Shown: positions 52,072 through 61,763, counted from the first letter of the stretch. The stretch is DNA of 64,000 bases from Phreatobacter sp. (GCF_016793595.1 NZ_JAEULY010000002.1:186001-250000); one strand, 5' to 3'. Notes: generated from the sequence alone by a model not told the origin. Numbers and translations are program-made.

Positions 52072-53654
52072 TAGTCCTTGATCGCCGAGAAGGTGATGCC
52101 GGGCGCTCGCTCCTCCTCGTAGCGGAGCGAGAAGGCCGACGAGGCCATATAGACCGGAGCTCCGTCGAGATCGCGTGCCATCGATGAGCCGTGGCTGTCG
52201 ATGAAGCCGTCGAGCTTTTGCGGGTCGTCCGAGGTGATCCAGCGACAGACCGAGAACTGGCAGGGGTCGAAGTCGACGGGCAGGGTGTATTCGGCGGAGA
52301 GCCGCTCCTTCAACACGTCGAGCTGCAGCGCGCCGACGACGCCGACAATGGCCGGCGAGCCGTCATTCGGCACGAACAGCTGAACAACGCCTTCCTCGCC
52401 CATCTGTTGCAGCGCCTCACGCAGTTTCTTGGCCTTCATCGCGTCCTTCAGCTTGACGCGGCGGAGCTGTTCGGGGGCGAAGCTCGGCACGCCCTTGAAG
52501 ACGATATCCTCGCCGTCGGTCAGCGTGTCGCCGATCCTGAGCGTGCCGTGGTTGGGAATGCCGACGATGTCGCCGGCATAGGCCTCCTCCGCCAGTTGGC
52601 GATCCTTGGCGAAGAAGAACTGCGGGGCGTTCAGCGGCATGGGCTTGCCGGTGCGCACGAGCTTCGCCTTCATGCCGCGCGCCAGCTTGCCCGAGCACAC
52701 CCGCAGGAAGGCGATCCGGTCGCGATGGTTCGGGTCCATATTCGCCTGGATCTTGAACACGAAGCCGCTCATCTTCGGCTCGTCGGCGAGCACGGTCCGG
52801 CTCTCGGCGACCTGCGCGCGCGGCGGCGGGGCGTAGGCGATCAGGGCGTCGATCAGGTCCTGAACGCCGAAGGTGCGCAGCGCCGAGCCGAAATAGACCG
52901 GCGTCATGTGGCCCTCGCGATAGCTGTCGAGGTCAAAGGGCTTTGCGCCTTCCTTCGCCAGCAGCGCGCTCTCGCGCCAGCCGTCGGCACCGTTCGGCAG
53001 GAGCTCGTCGAAGATCGCCGCTTCCGGGCCGTTGACCTTGATCGGCTCCTCGTCGCGGTCGATGCGGCGCACGTGATTGTGGACGAGGTCGTAGGTGCCG
53101 GCGAATTCGCGGCCCGACCCGATCGGCCAGGTCATCGGCACGGTGTCGAGGGCGAGGGCCTTCTCCACATCGTCCATCAGGTCGAAGGGGTCGCGGCTCT
53201 CGCGGTCCATCTTGTTGACGAAGGTGATGATCGGGATGTCGCGCAGGCGGCAGACCTCGACCAGTTTGCGCGTGCGGTCCTCGACGCCCTTGGCGCCATC
53301 GATCACCATGATCGCGGAATCGACCGCCGTCAGCGTGCGATAGGTGTCCTCCGAGAAGTCCTCGTGGCCTGGCGTGTCCAGCAGATTGAAGACGCCGCCG
53401 CCATACTCGAAGGTCATCACGGAGGTGACGACCGAGATGCCGCGCTGTCTCTCGATGGCCATCCAGTCGGACGAGGTCTGCCGGCGGCCCTGCTTGGCCT
53501 TGACCTCGCCGGCGAGCTGGATCGCGCCGCCGAACAGCAGCAGCTTTTCGGTCAGCGTGGTCTTGCCGGCGTCCGGGTGCGAGATGATCGCGAAGGTGCG
53601 CCGGCGCGAGGCGGGGGTATCGCCGGCCCGGATATTGGTTTGCGGAGCGTTCAT
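52053..53654 (-). CDS. prfC: Peptide chain release factor 3
   Basis: GTPase that recycles RF1/RF2 after termination. The 533-residue protein starts at ATG 53654. GTPase motifs: P-loop SHPDAGKTT (25-33), switch-II DTPGHEDFSEDTYR, NKMDR. The RF3-specific QTSSDWMAIERQRGISVVTS separates it from EF-G. The C-terminal part GALQLDVLKERLSAEY is typical. Its start overlaps the stop of the methyltransferase gene by 4 bp, so the two are cotranscribed. Confidence 0.96.
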   Translation of the reverse strand: MNAPQTNIRAGDTPASRRRTFAIISHPDAGKTTLTEKLLLFGGAIQLAGEVKAKQGRRQTSSDWMAIERQRGISVVTSVMTFEYGGGVFNLLDTPGHEDFSEDTYRTLTAVDSAIMVIDGAKGVEDRTRKLVEVCRLRDIPIITFVNKMDRESRDPFDLMDDVEKALALDTVPMTWPIGSGREFAGTYDLVHNHVRRIDRDEEPIKVNGPEAAIFDELLPNGADGWRESALLAKEGAKPFDLDSYREGHMTPVYFGSALRTFGVQDLIDALIAYAPPPRAQVAESRTVLADEPKMSGFVFKIQANMDPNHRDRIAFLRVCSGKLARGMKAKLVRTGKPMPLNAPQFFFAKDRQLAEEAYAGDIVGIPNHGTLRIGDTLTDGEDIVFKGVPSFAPEQLRRVKLKDAMKAKKLREALQQMGEEGVVQLFVPNDGSPAIVGVVGALQLDVLKERLSAEYTLPVDFDPCQFSVCRWITSDDPQKLDGFIDSHGSSMARDLDGAPVYMASSAFSLRYEEERAPGITFSAIKDYQRAAA

Positions 53655-54313
53655 GGCGCGCGGTTTAGCGGCGCGGGGCTTGTCGGGTCAACAATAACGC
53701 GCCTGCGCGCCAGCCAGACCGTGTGACTGCCGCAATCGGGGTCCTCGACGACATGCCGGACGACGTCAAAGCCGGAAGCGTCGAGCAGCGAGCGATATTC
53801 GGCCGGCGCAAGGCTCGCATGGAACAGCGGATCGCCATAGAGGCTGCCGACGACTTCCCCGTCCGAGGGACCCGAGGTGAATAGCAGCGATCCGCCCGGA
53901 GCGACATGGCGCGCGAAGACTGGGAACATCGCGCGCTGGTCGTTGCGGGGGAGGTGAAAGAAGCTGTCCCAGGCGACGACGGCACCGAATATCCGTCCGA
54001 GATCCAGTCGCCGCATGTCCGCTGCGATCCACTCGTGCCCCGGAAAGCGCCCACGGCAGACAACGATCATGGCCTCGGCGACGTCGACGCCGGTGACGCG
54101 GAATCCTTCGGACACAAGATGGGCCGCGATGGGCTGACCCGTGCCGCAGCCGAGATCGAGAACCCGCGCGCCGGGACGGAGCCCTTCGATGGCAGCTGCC
54201 AGGTGGTCGCGCTCCATCAGGTCGCGGCCACGCTCGCGGTCGAAATCCCCCGTATGCTTCTCGTAGAAGGCGGGTACATCGGCGGCGTGCCGGTCATTCA
54301 TGTCCGATGCCAT
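53651..54313 (-). CDS. Class I SAM-dependent methyltransferase
   Basis: The 220-residue protein starts at ATG 54313 behind AGGACAG. It has the SAM-binding motif VLDLGCGTGQPIAAHL (motif I), the acidic loop VTGVDVAEAM and VVAWDSFFHLPRNDQRAMF (motifs III and IV). No target domain is visible. Its stop overlaps the prfC start by 4 bp (ATGA), implying translational coupling; a role in translation is not implied by the sequence. Confidence 0.87.
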   Translation of the reverse strand: MASDMNDRHAADVPAFYEKHTGDFDRERGRDLMERDHLAAAIEGLRPGARVLDLGCGTGQPIAAHLVSEGFRVTGVDVAEAMIVVCRGRFPGHEWIAADMRRLDLGRIFGAVVAWDSFFHLPRNDQRAMFPVFARHVAPGGSLLFTSGPSDGEVVGSLYGDPLFHASLAPAEYRSLLDASGFDVVRHVVEDPDCGSHTVWLARRRVIVDPTSPAPLNRAP

Positions 54314-54394
54314 CTGCTGTCCTGCGCAATCGCCCGGTTGCGTTCTGCGGTTCGCCACTTAACGTAGCGTCCGGCGCTTCCGGGGGATGCCTTC

Positions 54395-55477
54395 ATGTCG
54401 TTCAAGCTATCGCGAGTTCTGGCCGCACTGTCGTTCGGCCTTCTGACGCAGTCTGCCATGGCGCAGCAGCCGAGCCTTCCCGCTGGTCCGCCCATCTCGA
54501 TCCAGATGGTGACGCAGCTTTCGCCGTCGATCCCGCAATATACCAAGGTCGACATCCCCATGCTGCGCGAGGCGTTGCCGACCCGCTCCAACGGGCGCAT
54601 CCGCGTGACGCTGGCCAGCTGGCCGGAGCGCAACCTGTCCGGTCCCGACCTGATCCGCGTGCTGCGCTCGGGCCAGATCGACCTTGCCGGCATGGCGCTT
54701 CCGACGGTCGCCGGCGACGTGCCGCTGCTCGATATCATCGACATGTCCGGCCAGAACCCGTCGCATGAGCAGGGCCGGCGCATCGCCAACGCCATGCTGC
54801 CGACGCTCAACAAGGAGCTGGAGCGGGTCGGCATCAAGATCGTCGCCTTCTATCCTTTCCCCGGTCAGGTGCTGTTCTGCCGCGACCCCGTCACCAGCCT
54901 CGCCGACCTCAAGGGCCGGCGCGTGCGCACGCCCGGCGGCTCGCAGAACGACTTCATCCAGTCGGTCGGCGGCCAGCCGGTCGCTATCGGCTTCCCGGAG
55001 GTCTATTCGGCGCTCGAGCGCGGCGTGGTCGACTGCGCGGTGACCGGCACGGCCACCGGCAATGGCGCGCGCTGGTACGAGGTGACGCGCTATCTCTACA
55101 CGCTGCCGATCCAGTGGGGCGTTGCCGCCTATGCGGTGAATCTCAACTGGTGGAACCGGCTCGACCCCGCCGTCCGCGATTTCCTGCAGGCCTATATGAA
55201 CGAGGTCGAGGAAGCCCAGTGGAAGCTCGGCGCCGAACTCACCGAGGACGGCATCCAGTGCAATGCCGGCAATGCCGCCGGCTGCAAGATCGGCCATGTC
55301 GTCACCAACCGGCCGATGACCATCACCCGCGAGACGCCGGCCGATGTGGCGCTGCTGCGCGAGGCTATGCAGAAGGTCGTGCTGCCCGCCTTCGTGCGTC
55401 GCTGCGGCGCGCGCTGCGGCGAGATCTACAACCAGATCGTCTCGCCTATCAGCGGCATCCGCTACACGGCGCAGTGA
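54395..55477 (+). CDS. TRAP transporter substrate-binding protein (DctP family), orphan
   Basis: The 360-residue protein starts at ATG 54395 with a signal peptide (MSFKLSRVLAALSFGLLTQSAMA, cut before QQPS). The DctP fold is visible: ISIQMVTQLSPSIPQYTK, RIRVTLASWPERNLSG, VTSLADLKGRRVRTPGGSQN and FPEVYSALERGVVDCAVTG. Four cysteines, two of them in CGARCG near the end, suggest disulfides. No permease gene is close. It is not very like the receptor at 439-1560, so a different substrate is likely. The following gene starts 40 bp on. Confidence 0.9.
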   Translation: MSFKLSRVLAALSFGLLTQSAMAQQPSLPAGPPISIQMVTQLSPSIPQYTKVDIPMLREALPTRSNGRIRVTLASWPERNLSGPDLIRVLRSGQIDLAGMALPTVAGDVPLLDIIDMSGQNPSHEQGRRIANAMLPTLNKELERVGIKIVAFYPFPGQVLFCRDPVTSLADLKGRRVRTPGGSQNDFIQSVGGQPVAIGFPEVYSALERGVVDCAVTGTATGNGARWYEVTRYLYTLPIQWGVAAYAVNLNWWNRLDPAVRDFLQAYMNEVEEAQWKLGAELTEDGIQCNAGNAAGCKIGHVVTNRPMTITRETPADVALLREAMQKVVLPAFVRRCGARCGEIYNQIVSPISGIRYTAQ

Positions 55478-55517
55478 CGGGCCCGGAAGGAACGGCGCCC
55501 GCAAGCATGAGGCCCGC

Positions 55518-56090
55518 ATGATCCGCCTGCTCGACCCGGCCGGGTTCAAGACCGTTCCCTGGAAGAATGGCGGCGGCACCGCCACCGATTTCGCCGTCGA
55601 GCTTGCGCCCGACGGCGATGTCGCCTGGCGGGTCGGGACCGCCGGCATCCTGAGGGACGGGCCGTTCTCCGACTATGCGGGCGTGGCGCGGACCTTCACC
55701 ATCGTCGAGGGGCCGGGCGTGCATCTCGACTTCGCGGGCGAGGGCTCCCGTACGCTCGACCGCGACCAGCCGACGCGCTTTCCCGGCGCGCCGGCGCCCT
55801 ATTGCCGCCTGCGCGACGGGCAGGCGGCAACAGCGTTCAACCTGCTGACTCGCGAGGGCTTTGCTTCCGGCGACGTCGAGATCAGGCGTGGCCGCGCTGC
55901 CGAGGAACCCATTGCCGCTGCGCCGGTCGTCGTGCTCGCGGCGATCGAGGAGGCCTGGAGCCTCACGGCGGACGGCGAGACGGTGGTGGTCGGGCAGGGT
56001 TGGGCTGCGCGCGTCGAAGGCGCGGCGGCGATCTCGGCGTCGTCGGCCATCGGCGGGCGAGCGGCGATCGTGACCATCGCGCGCCGCTGA
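55518..56090 (+). CDS. HutD/Ves family protein
   Basis: The 190-residue protein starts at ATG 55518 and opens with MIRLLDPAGFKTVPWKNGGG, the family hallmark. It then has the cupin-like beta barrel with AWRVGTAGILRDGPFSDYAGVARTF in approximate form and FNLLTREGFASGDVEIRRG. HutD accompanies histidine utilisation genes in other bacteria; no hut gene is present here, so its role is open. It follows the TRAP receptor and converges on the GreA-like gene 5 bp away. Confidence 0.87.
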   Translation: MIRLLDPAGFKTVPWKNGGGTATDFAVELAPDGDVAWRVGTAGILRDGPFSDYAGVARTFTIVEGPGVHLDFAGEGSRTLDRDQPTRFPGAPAPYCRLRDGQAATAFNLLTREGFASGDVEIRRGRAAEEPIAAAPVVVLAAIEEAWSLTADGETVVVGQGWAARVEGAAAISASSAIGGRAAIVTIARR

Positions 56091-56095
56091 CGCGC

Positions 56096-56572
56096 TCAAC
56101 CGATCGTGACGATCTCCACCTCGCCGTCGCCGACGACGGCGGCGTCGCCGACGCCCTTGCCCATCAGCGCCCTAGCGACCGGCGAAACATAGGAAACCGT
56201 CCCCTTGGAAGGCTCGGCCTCGTCCTCGCCGACGATTCGGAAGGTCTGACGACGACCGTCCTGCCTGTCGAAGGTCACGCGGCTGCCGAAATGGACGCGG
56301 CCGTCGCCCGGCGGCGGGTCCATGAGCTGGGCGCTGGCGCGCCGCGCGGTATAGTAGCGGAAATCGCGGCTGGCGCGCGCGAAGGCCAGGCCGGTCGCGT
56401 CTTCACCGGCATCCTTCGCGGCCGTTACGGCGGTCCGGGCTGCCTCCAGCGCGGCCTCGATCAGCGCAAGGCCTTCCGGCGTCACCAGGTTGGGGTGCGG
56501 CGAGATCGGCCGATCCTGCAGGTTGGCCTCGGTGCCGTCCCTGTCGTTTTCCTTGGTGAAGGCGACGCTCAT
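56096..56572 (-). CDS. GreA/GreB-family elongation-factor-like protein
   Basis: The 158-residue protein starts at ATG 56572. A helical N-terminal region (about 30-85) begins NLVTPEGLALIEAALEAART and the FKBP-like C-terminal Gre domain (about 90-157) has HFGSRVTFDRQDGRRQTFRI, then GEDEAEPSKGTVSYVSPVARALMG and ends GEVEIVTIG. The N-terminal acidic tip, which in GreA coordinates Mg at the RNA polymerase channel, is less clear, so it may be a Gre-like paralogue rather than a true cleavage factor. Confidence 0.85.
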   Translation of the reverse strand: MSVAFTKENDRDGTEANLQDRPISPHPNLVTPEGLALIEAALEAARTAVTAAKDAGEDATGLAFARASRDFRYYTARRASAQLMDPPPGDGRVHFGSRVTFDRQDGRRQTFRIVGEDEAEPSKGTVSYVSPVARALMGKGVGDAAVVGDGEVEIVTIG

Positions 56573-56681
56573 GGCGGCCTCCCTGTCGTTGCGGCGCGCT
56601 GGCCATCATGGTCATCTGGGGGCGAACGAGCTTACCGCCAAGTAGGCTGGCCGGATACTGGCTTGCCGCCTGGCGCCAACC

Positions 56682-56710
56682 TTGACAGTCGCCGCTGCGG
56701 CACGTATAGC
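56682..56710 (+). promoter_or_regulatory. Sigma-70 promoter of rpmJ
   Basis: TTGACA (56682-56687), an exact 17-bp spacer and TATAGC (56705-56710), about 80 bp before the rpmJ start. It is the best consensus promoter in the window, consistent with high ribosomal-protein expression. Confidence 0.8.
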
Positions 56711-56790
56711 CCGCGCCTCCCGTTCATCGAGGTGCTGACCGTCGGGTTTCCCGGCTCCGGCTGCCTCGTTCGCCTCAAAGGATCGCCGCC

Positions 56791-56916
56791 ATGAAGGTCC
56801 GCAATTCGCTGAAGTCGCTGCGCGGTCGCCATCGCGACAATCAGATCGTGCGCCGCAAGGGCCGCGTCTACATCATCAACAAGACCCAGAAGCGCTTCAA
56901 GGCGCGTCAGGGCTGA
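56791..56916 (+). CDS. rpmJ: 50S ribosomal protein L36 (cysteine-free type)
   Basis: A 41-residue protein starting at ATG 56791 behind AAAGGATCG, beginning [17 protein letters not shown] and ending KRFKARQG. It is the C-minus type of L36: none of the four zinc-binding cysteines is present. In alphaproteobacteria this form is the usual stand-alone rpmJ outside the main ribosomal operons. It binds 23S rRNA in the large subunit. It has its own consensus promoter. Confidence 0.97.
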   Translation: MKVRNSLKSLRGRHRDNQIVRRKGRVYIINKTQKRFKARQG

Positions 56917-57026
56917 GCCAGCCTGCGCCGGCTTTGCCGGTGCGCTGGCATTGCGGCAGGCGGGTTCACGCGCCTGTCATTGCCGCTTCTGTTGACCGTC
57001 GACGTTTCGTGGCCCACGCTTCGGCC

Positions 57027-57662
57027 ATGACACGATCGGCGGTTTTGTTTTGCCTGATGCTCGGCGCGGCGATGCCGGCGGCGGCGCAGGTCACCGGACC
57101 CGTTCCCGCGCCGCCTCCCACGGTGGAAGCGCCAGCCGGCACGGAAGGCAATGTCGCGGCCCCGGCGCTCCAGTCTGAACGCGCGCGCCGGCTGGACGAG
57201 TTGTTCTCGCGGCTGCGCGAGGCCGATGGCCCCCGGCAGGCGCGTGTGCTGGAAATGCAGATCGCCCTGACTCTGGCCCAGTCCGGCTCCGATACGGCTG
57301 ACCTGCTCATGGTGCGCGCCACGCAGGCAGCCCAGCAGCAACAGCAGGATCTGGCGCTGTCGCTGCTCGATTCGGTCATCGACCTCTATCCCGACTACAT
57401 CGAGGCCTGGAGCCGCCGCGCGACGCTCTATTTCGCACGCCGCGAGCTGGGGCGCGCCGTGTCCGACATCGAACAGGTGCTGCGGCTGGAGCCCCGCCAT
57501 TTCACCGCGATGGTGGGGCTCGGCATGATCTTCCAGCAGCTCGGCGAGGACCGGCCGGCGCTGACCGCGTTCAAGCGGGCGCTCGAGATCAATCCGCATG
57601 TCGAGCGAATTCCCGAGATCATCCGCCGGTTGACGCCGAAGGTCGACGGGCTGGAACTCTAG
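57027..57662 (+). CDS. Exported tetratricopeptide repeat protein
   Basis: The 211-residue protein starts at ATG 57027 (MTRSAVLFCLMLGAAMPAAA, signal peptide). The mature part has a Pro-rich start and then helical repeats. At least two clear TPR units lie at about 125-190 (LALSLLDSVIDLYPDYIEAW, SRRATLYFARRELGRAVSD, and ALTAFKRALEINPHVERIPE). TPRs mediate protein contacts; partners are unknown. It follows rpmJ by about 110 bp. The next gene is a hydrolase in the same orientation. Confidence 0.85.
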   Translation: MTRSAVLFCLMLGAAMPAAAQVTGPVPAPPPTVEAPAGTEGNVAAPALQSERARRLDELFSRLREADGPRQARVLEMQIALTLAQSGSDTADLLMVRATQAAQQQQQDLALSLLDSVIDLYPDYIEAWSRRATLYFARRELGRAVSDIEQVLRLEPRHFTAMVGLGMIFQQLGEDRPALTAFKRALEINPHVERIPEIIRRLTPKVDGLEL

Positions 57663-57708
57663 CCCGGACGCCGGGTCCGGCTCGCCGCTGAGGCGCACAC
57701 GCTCCCCG

Positions 57709-58653
57709 ATGGTGCCTTTCGATCCGCTATTCATGTCGATTGCCGTGCCGGCTGCCCTGACGGCGTGGACAGCTGCGCGCTCGCGCGCCATCAGCCGGTC
57801 ATTTCCCGCGCGGGGCCGTTTCGTCGAGACGCGGGCGGGCCGCCTGCATGTGGTCGAGCGCGGCGAGGGCGGCACCCCTGCCATGTTCCTCCACGGGGCG
57901 AGCAGCTCGGTCCGGGTCTGGGAGCCGGCGCTGGGCGATCGGCTCGATGGTCCCGGCCGCAGCATCCTCGTCGACAGACCGGGACACGGTTTTAGCGAGC
58001 GGTGCTCGGGGCGCGCCGCCGCGCGGCTGGACCACCAGGCTGGCGCGGTGGTCGACGCGCTGGACCGGCTGGACATCGACAGGGCGGTCATCGTCGCCCA
58101 TTCCTGGGCCGGCGCTCTCGCCTGCCGGATGGCGCTCGACCATCCCGGACGTGTCGCCGGGCTCGTGCTGATCGCGCCCGTGACCCACCCCTGGCCCGGT
58201 GGCACCATCTGGTACTACGACCTCGCCGCTCTGCCGGTGGTCGGCCCGCTGTTTTCCTGGACCGTTGCCTTGCCGTTCGGGGAGCTCTGGATGAGGCGCA
58301 GCATTGCCGGGGTCTTCGCGCCACAGCAGGTCGGCGCGGGCTACGCGACCGAAGCCGGCATTCCGCTGGCGTTGCGGCCGCGCCAGTTCATGGCCAATGC
58401 GGAGGACTGCGCCGCCCTTCTTGCCGAGGTGACGGCGCAGGCGCCGCGCTACGGCGAAATCGGTTGCCCGGTAACGGTGATTTCGGGCGAGGCGGATGGC
58501 GTGGTCTGGACGCATCTGCATTCGCTGGGGATGGCGCGCGACGTGCCGCAGACCCGGCTGATCCTGCTGCCTGGCGTCGGGCACGGGCCGCACCATGCCG
58601 AGCCGGAGCGCGTGATGGCTGAAATTCGCGCGATGCAGGGCGCGGCCAGCTAG
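57709..58653 (+). CDS. Alpha/beta hydrolase
   Basis: The 314-residue protein starts at ATG 57709. After a short hydrophobic N-terminal helix (about 8-25) it has the alpha/beta hydrolase core: oxyanion FLHGASSSVRVWEP, RPGHGFSER, nucleophile elbow VAHSWAGALAC, acid in ISGEADGVVW and histidine in LLPGVGHGPHH. This fits an esterase, lipase or haloperoxidase-type enzyme; the substrate is unknown. Its 3' end overlaps that of pyk by 4 bp on the opposite strand. Confidence 0.87.
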   Translation: MVPFDPLFMSIAVPAALTAWTAARSRAISRSFPARGRFVETRAGRLHVVERGEGGTPAMFLHGASSSVRVWEPALGDRLDGPGRSILVDRPGHGFSERCSGRAAARLDHQAGAVVDALDRLDIDRAVIVAHSWAGALACRMALDHPGRVAGLVLIAPVTHPWPGGTIWYYDLAALPVVGPLFSWTVALPFGELWMRRSIAGVFAPQQVGAGYATEAGIPLALRPRQFMANAEDCAALLAEVTAQAPRYGEIGCPVTVISGEADGVVWTHLHSLGMARDVPQTRLILLPGVGHGPHHAEPERVMAEIRAMQGAAS

Positions 58654-60089
58654 AGATCGGCCGAATCCGCCCCGACGAAAGCAATGCGCAGCATGTTGGT
58701 CGCGCCGGGTGTGCCGAGCGGCACGCCGGCCACCACGATGATGCGCTGTCCCGGCTTGGCGAAACCGTCCTTGAAGGCGAAGCGGCAGGCGCGGTCGACC
58801 ATGTCGTCGAGGTCGCGGGCGTCCTGGGTGACGACGCAGTGGACGCCCCAGAGCAAGGCCAGCTTGCGGCCCGTCGCGATCTTCGGGGTCAGGGCGATGG
58901 TCACCGATTTTGGCCGCTCGCGCGCGACACGCAGGGCGGTCGAGCCCGACATGGTCCAGCAGACGATGGCCGAGAGGTCCAGCGTCTCGCCGATCTCGCG
59001 GGCGGCAAGGGCAATAGCGTCGGCGCCCGTCGCTTCCGGCTCGGCGCGTTGTGCCTGGATCACCGCGCGGTAGGTCGGGTCGCCCTCGACCTCCTCGGCG
59101 ATGCCGCTCATCGTGGCGACAGCTTCGACCGGATACTGGCCGGCGGCGCTCTCGGCCGACAGCATGATGGCGTCGGCGCCCTCGAAGACGGCGGTGGCGA
59201 CGTCCGAGACCTCCGCGCGCGTGGGTACGGGGGCGGTGATCATGCTTTCCAGCATCTGCGTCGCGACCACCACCGGCTTGCCGGTGCGGCGCGCCTGCCG
59301 GGTGATCTGCTTCTGGATGCCCGGCACCTTGGCCATGGGCATTTCGACGCCGAGGTCGCCGCGCGCGACCATCAGGGCATCGGCGATGTCCATGATCTCG
59401 GCGAGCCGCGCCACGGCCTGCGGCTTCTCGATCTTGGCCATCACGGCCGCGCGGCCGCGCGCGACCTTCTTGACCTCCGCCACATCCTCCGGCCGTTGGA
59501 CGAAGGAGACCGCGATCCAGTCGACACCGGCATTCAGCGCCGCGTCGAGGTCGGCGCGGTCCTTCTCGGTCAGGGCGGAGACGGGCAGGGTGGTGTCGGG
59601 AAGGCTGACGCCTTTGCGGTCGGAGAGCTTGCCGCCGACAATGACGCGGCACTTCGCGCTCTTGGGCGTGCATTCCTCGGCCTTGAGCGTCACCTTGCCG
59701 TCGTCGAGGATGAGCCGGTGGCCGGGCTCCAGCGCTGAGAGAATCTCGGGGTGCGGCAGGTGGACGCGATGGACGTCGCCGGCCTTCCGGTCGGAATCGA
59801 GAGTGAAAGCAGCACCGTTCTTCAGCGTGACAGGACCGTCCTTGAACGTGCCGACCCGGAGTTTCGGCCCCTGCAGATCGGCCAGAATCCCGATGGGTCG
59901 CTGTTCCTCATGCTCGATGGAGCGGATCGTCTCGACGAATTCGCGCAGCTTGTCGTGGGGCGTATGGCTCATGTTGATGCGGAACACATCCGCACCGGCT
60001 GCGAACAGGGCGGCAATCTGCTCCCTTGTCGAGGAGGTCGGGCCGAGGGTCGCGAGAATCTTGGTCCGGCGCTGACGTCGCATGAGCAT
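58650..60089 (-). CDS. pyk: Pyruvate kinase
   Basis: Last step of glycolysis: phosphoenolpyruvate plus ADP to pyruvate and ATP. The 479-residue protein starts at ATG 60089 (MLMRRQRRTKILATLGPTS). The active site has R, N and S in FRINMSHTPHDK, the catalytic Lys in VMAKIEKPQAV, Mg ligands E and D in GVEMP and ARGDLGVE, and the T in ATQMLESMI. The regulatory C-terminal domain (about 340-479) is present. It converges with the hydrolase gene. Confidence 0.97.
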   Translation of the reverse strand: MLMRRQRRTKILATLGPTSSTREQIAALFAAGADVFRINMSHTPHDKLREFVETIRSIEHEEQRPIGILADLQGPKLRVGTFKDGPVTLKNGAAFTLDSDRKAGDVHRVHLPHPEILSALEPGHRLILDDGKVTLKAEECTPKSAKCRVIVGGKLSDRKGVSLPDTTLPVSALTEKDRADLDAALNAGVDWIAVSFVQRPEDVAEVKKVARGRAAVMAKIEKPQAVARLAEIMDIADALMVARGDLGVEMPMAKVPGIQKQITRQARRTGKPVVVATQMLESMITAPVPTRAEVSDVATAVFEGADAIMLSAESAAGQYPVEAVATMSGIAEEVEGDPTYRAVIQAQRAEPEATGADAIALAAREIGETLDLSAIVCWTMSGSTALRVARERPKSVTIALTPKIATGRKLALLWGVHCVVTQDARDLDDMVDRACRFAFKDGFAKPGQRIIVVAGVPLGTPGATNMLRIAFVGADSADL

Positions 60090-60159
60090 TGTCTCCCTGC
60101 GCCGATGCTAAACCGATTTGTATGACGGAGGCGAGCGCGGACGGACTGTCGTCGCCGGT

Positions 60160-60780
60160 TCAGGCATGTCCCGATTCGCTCGACAGCATGCCGGGGTCGA
60201 TGCCGATCTTGCGCATGGCCCGGTCATACTTGGTTTCGGTGTCCGGGCCGAAGATCAGATCCATGTCAGCGGGGCAGTGCAGCCAGCCGTTGGACTGGAT
60301 CTCGTTCTCGAGCTGTCCCGCGCCCCAGCCGGCATAGCCGAGGGCGAGCACCGCGTCGCTCGGCCCTTCGCCGGTGGCCATCGCCTTCAGGATATCGAGC
60401 GTCGCGGTGAGGCAGATGCCCTCGTCGATCGGCAGTGTCGAGTTCTCGATGTAGAAGTCGGATGTGTGCAGCACGAAGCCGCGGCCGGTTTCCACCGGGC
60501 CGCCGCGCAGGACGCGGATCGTGTTGATGCGCGAGGGAAGGGTGATCTTCTGCGCCTCGGGAATGATGTCGAGCTGCACCAGCAGGTCCGGGAAGGCGAG
60601 GTTGGTCGCCGTCTGGTTGACCACGATGCCCATCGCTCCATCCGAGGAATGGGCGCACATGTAGATGACCGTCCGGGAGAACCGCTCGTCGCGCATGGTG
60701 GGCATGGCGACGAGCATCTGTCCGTCGAGATAGCCGCGAACATTGCTGCCCGGCTTAGCGCGTCGGGGATTTGCTGCCAT
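60160..60780 (-). CDS. yqgE: YqgE/AlgH family protein
   Basis: The 206-residue cytosolic protein starts at ATG 60780 ([14 protein letters not shown]), with a longer in-frame upstream ATG judged unlikely. The YqgE signatures are clear: [34 protein letters not shown], and [19 protein letters not shown], then [15 protein letters not shown] and WLHCPAD. The family is widespread and its function is not settled; in Pseudomonas AlgH affects alginate. It is divergent from the DsbD-like gene. Confidence 0.93.
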   Translation of the reverse strand: MAANPRRAKPGSNVRGYLDGQMLVAMPTMRDERFSRTVIYMCAHSSDGAMGIVVNQTATNLAFPDLLVQLDIIPEAQKITLPSRINTIRVLRGGPVETGRGFVLHTSDFYIENSTLPIDEGICLTATLDILKAMATGEGPSDAVLALGYAGWGAGQLENEIQSNGWLHCPADMDLIFGPDTETKYDRAMRKIGIDPGMLSSESGHA

Positions 60781-60926
60781 GCGGCAAAGGTAACCCGGAT
60801 CGATACCGATTGCCAACGCGCTGCCTCCCCTGCCGCGGTTCACGAGCAGTTGACGGCCGGGGAGGCGAAAGGTCCCCTTCTGCGACCGTTTGCAGGTGGC
60901 ACTTGGGCCCCTCCTCGCCTAAATCG

Positions 60927-61763
60927 ATGGGGATGCTCGACCGCCGCTCCCTCCTTGTCCTCGCACCGCTGGCAATGCTGCCGCGGCCGGCTTTTGCCGG
61001 CCCGTCGGCGTCAGGCTGGTCGCGCGACGCCAAGTCCGCGATCAGGTTGATTTCCGGCGGCGTTGCGGCTGACGGGTCGCCGCGCGCGGGCCTTCACATC
61101 ACCATGGAGCCGGGCACCAAGACCTATTGGCGCACGCCTGGCGATTCCGGCGTGCCGCCGTCCTTCGACTGGTCGGCGTCGGGCAATGTCGCGGATGTCA
61201 AAGTCCTCTGGCCGGCGCCGTTCCGGTTCCCGGACGGCAATGGATTCTCCATCGGCTACAAGCTGGAAGTCGTGTTTCCGCTGAAGGTCACGGCGCGAGA
61301 TCCGGCCCGGCCGGTGAAGCTCGTGCTGAAGCTTGATTACGCGGTTTGCGATCAGATCTGCATTCCGGCCAAGGGCGCGGCGGACCTTGTCCTTCGTCCG
61401 GCGGCACCGGCCGATCCCGCGCTTGCGGATCTCGTCGCCCGGTTCGAGGGCCGCGTACCCTCGCGGCAGGCCGAAGGGCTGGCGGTCCGGGCGACGGGGA
61501 TCGACCGTTCGGGCCAGCATCCCGTGCTGATGCTCGCCGCCGATGTCGGTGCGACGCAGGGCCGTGTCGATCTCTTCGTCGAGGGGCCGGACGCGCGATG
61601 GAACCTGCCGCTGCCCGAGGCGCTGGACCGCGAGGGCGCGACGCGCCGCTTCAAGCTGGTGCTCGACGGCGCGCCGCGCGGCATCGACCCGACAGCCCAT
61701 GACCTGACCTTTACGCTGGTTGCGGGCGACAGGGCGCTCGAAACGACGACCCGGCCTGCCTGA
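60927..61763 (+). CDS. DsbD-alpha-like exported protein
   Basis: The 278-residue protein is started at ATG 60927 (ATG 60933 is also possible). It has a signal peptide (LDRRSLLVLAPLAMLPRPAFA). The mature protein is an immunoglobulin-like DsbD N-terminal domain, with WRTPGDSGVPPSFDWSASGN, GYKLEVVFPLKVTA and the cysteine pair CDQIC in YAVCDQICIPAKG. The full DsbD membrane and thioredoxin parts are lacking. The Cys pair suggests thiol exchange in the periplasm, and the peroxiredoxin gene follows, 104 bp later. The donor is unknown. Confidence 0.84.
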   Translation: MGMLDRRSLLVLAPLAMLPRPAFAGPSASGWSRDAKSAIRLISGGVAADGSPRAGLHITMEPGTKTYWRTPGDSGVPPSFDWSASGNVADVKVLWPAPFRFPDGNGFSIGYKLEVVFPLKVTARDPARPVKLVLKLDYAVCDQICIPAKGAADLVLRPAAPADPALADLVARFEGRVPSRQAEGLAVRATGIDRSGQHPVLMLAADVGATQGRVDLFVEGPDARWNLPLPEALDREGATRRFKLVLDGAPRGIDPTAHDLTFTLVAGDRALETTTRPA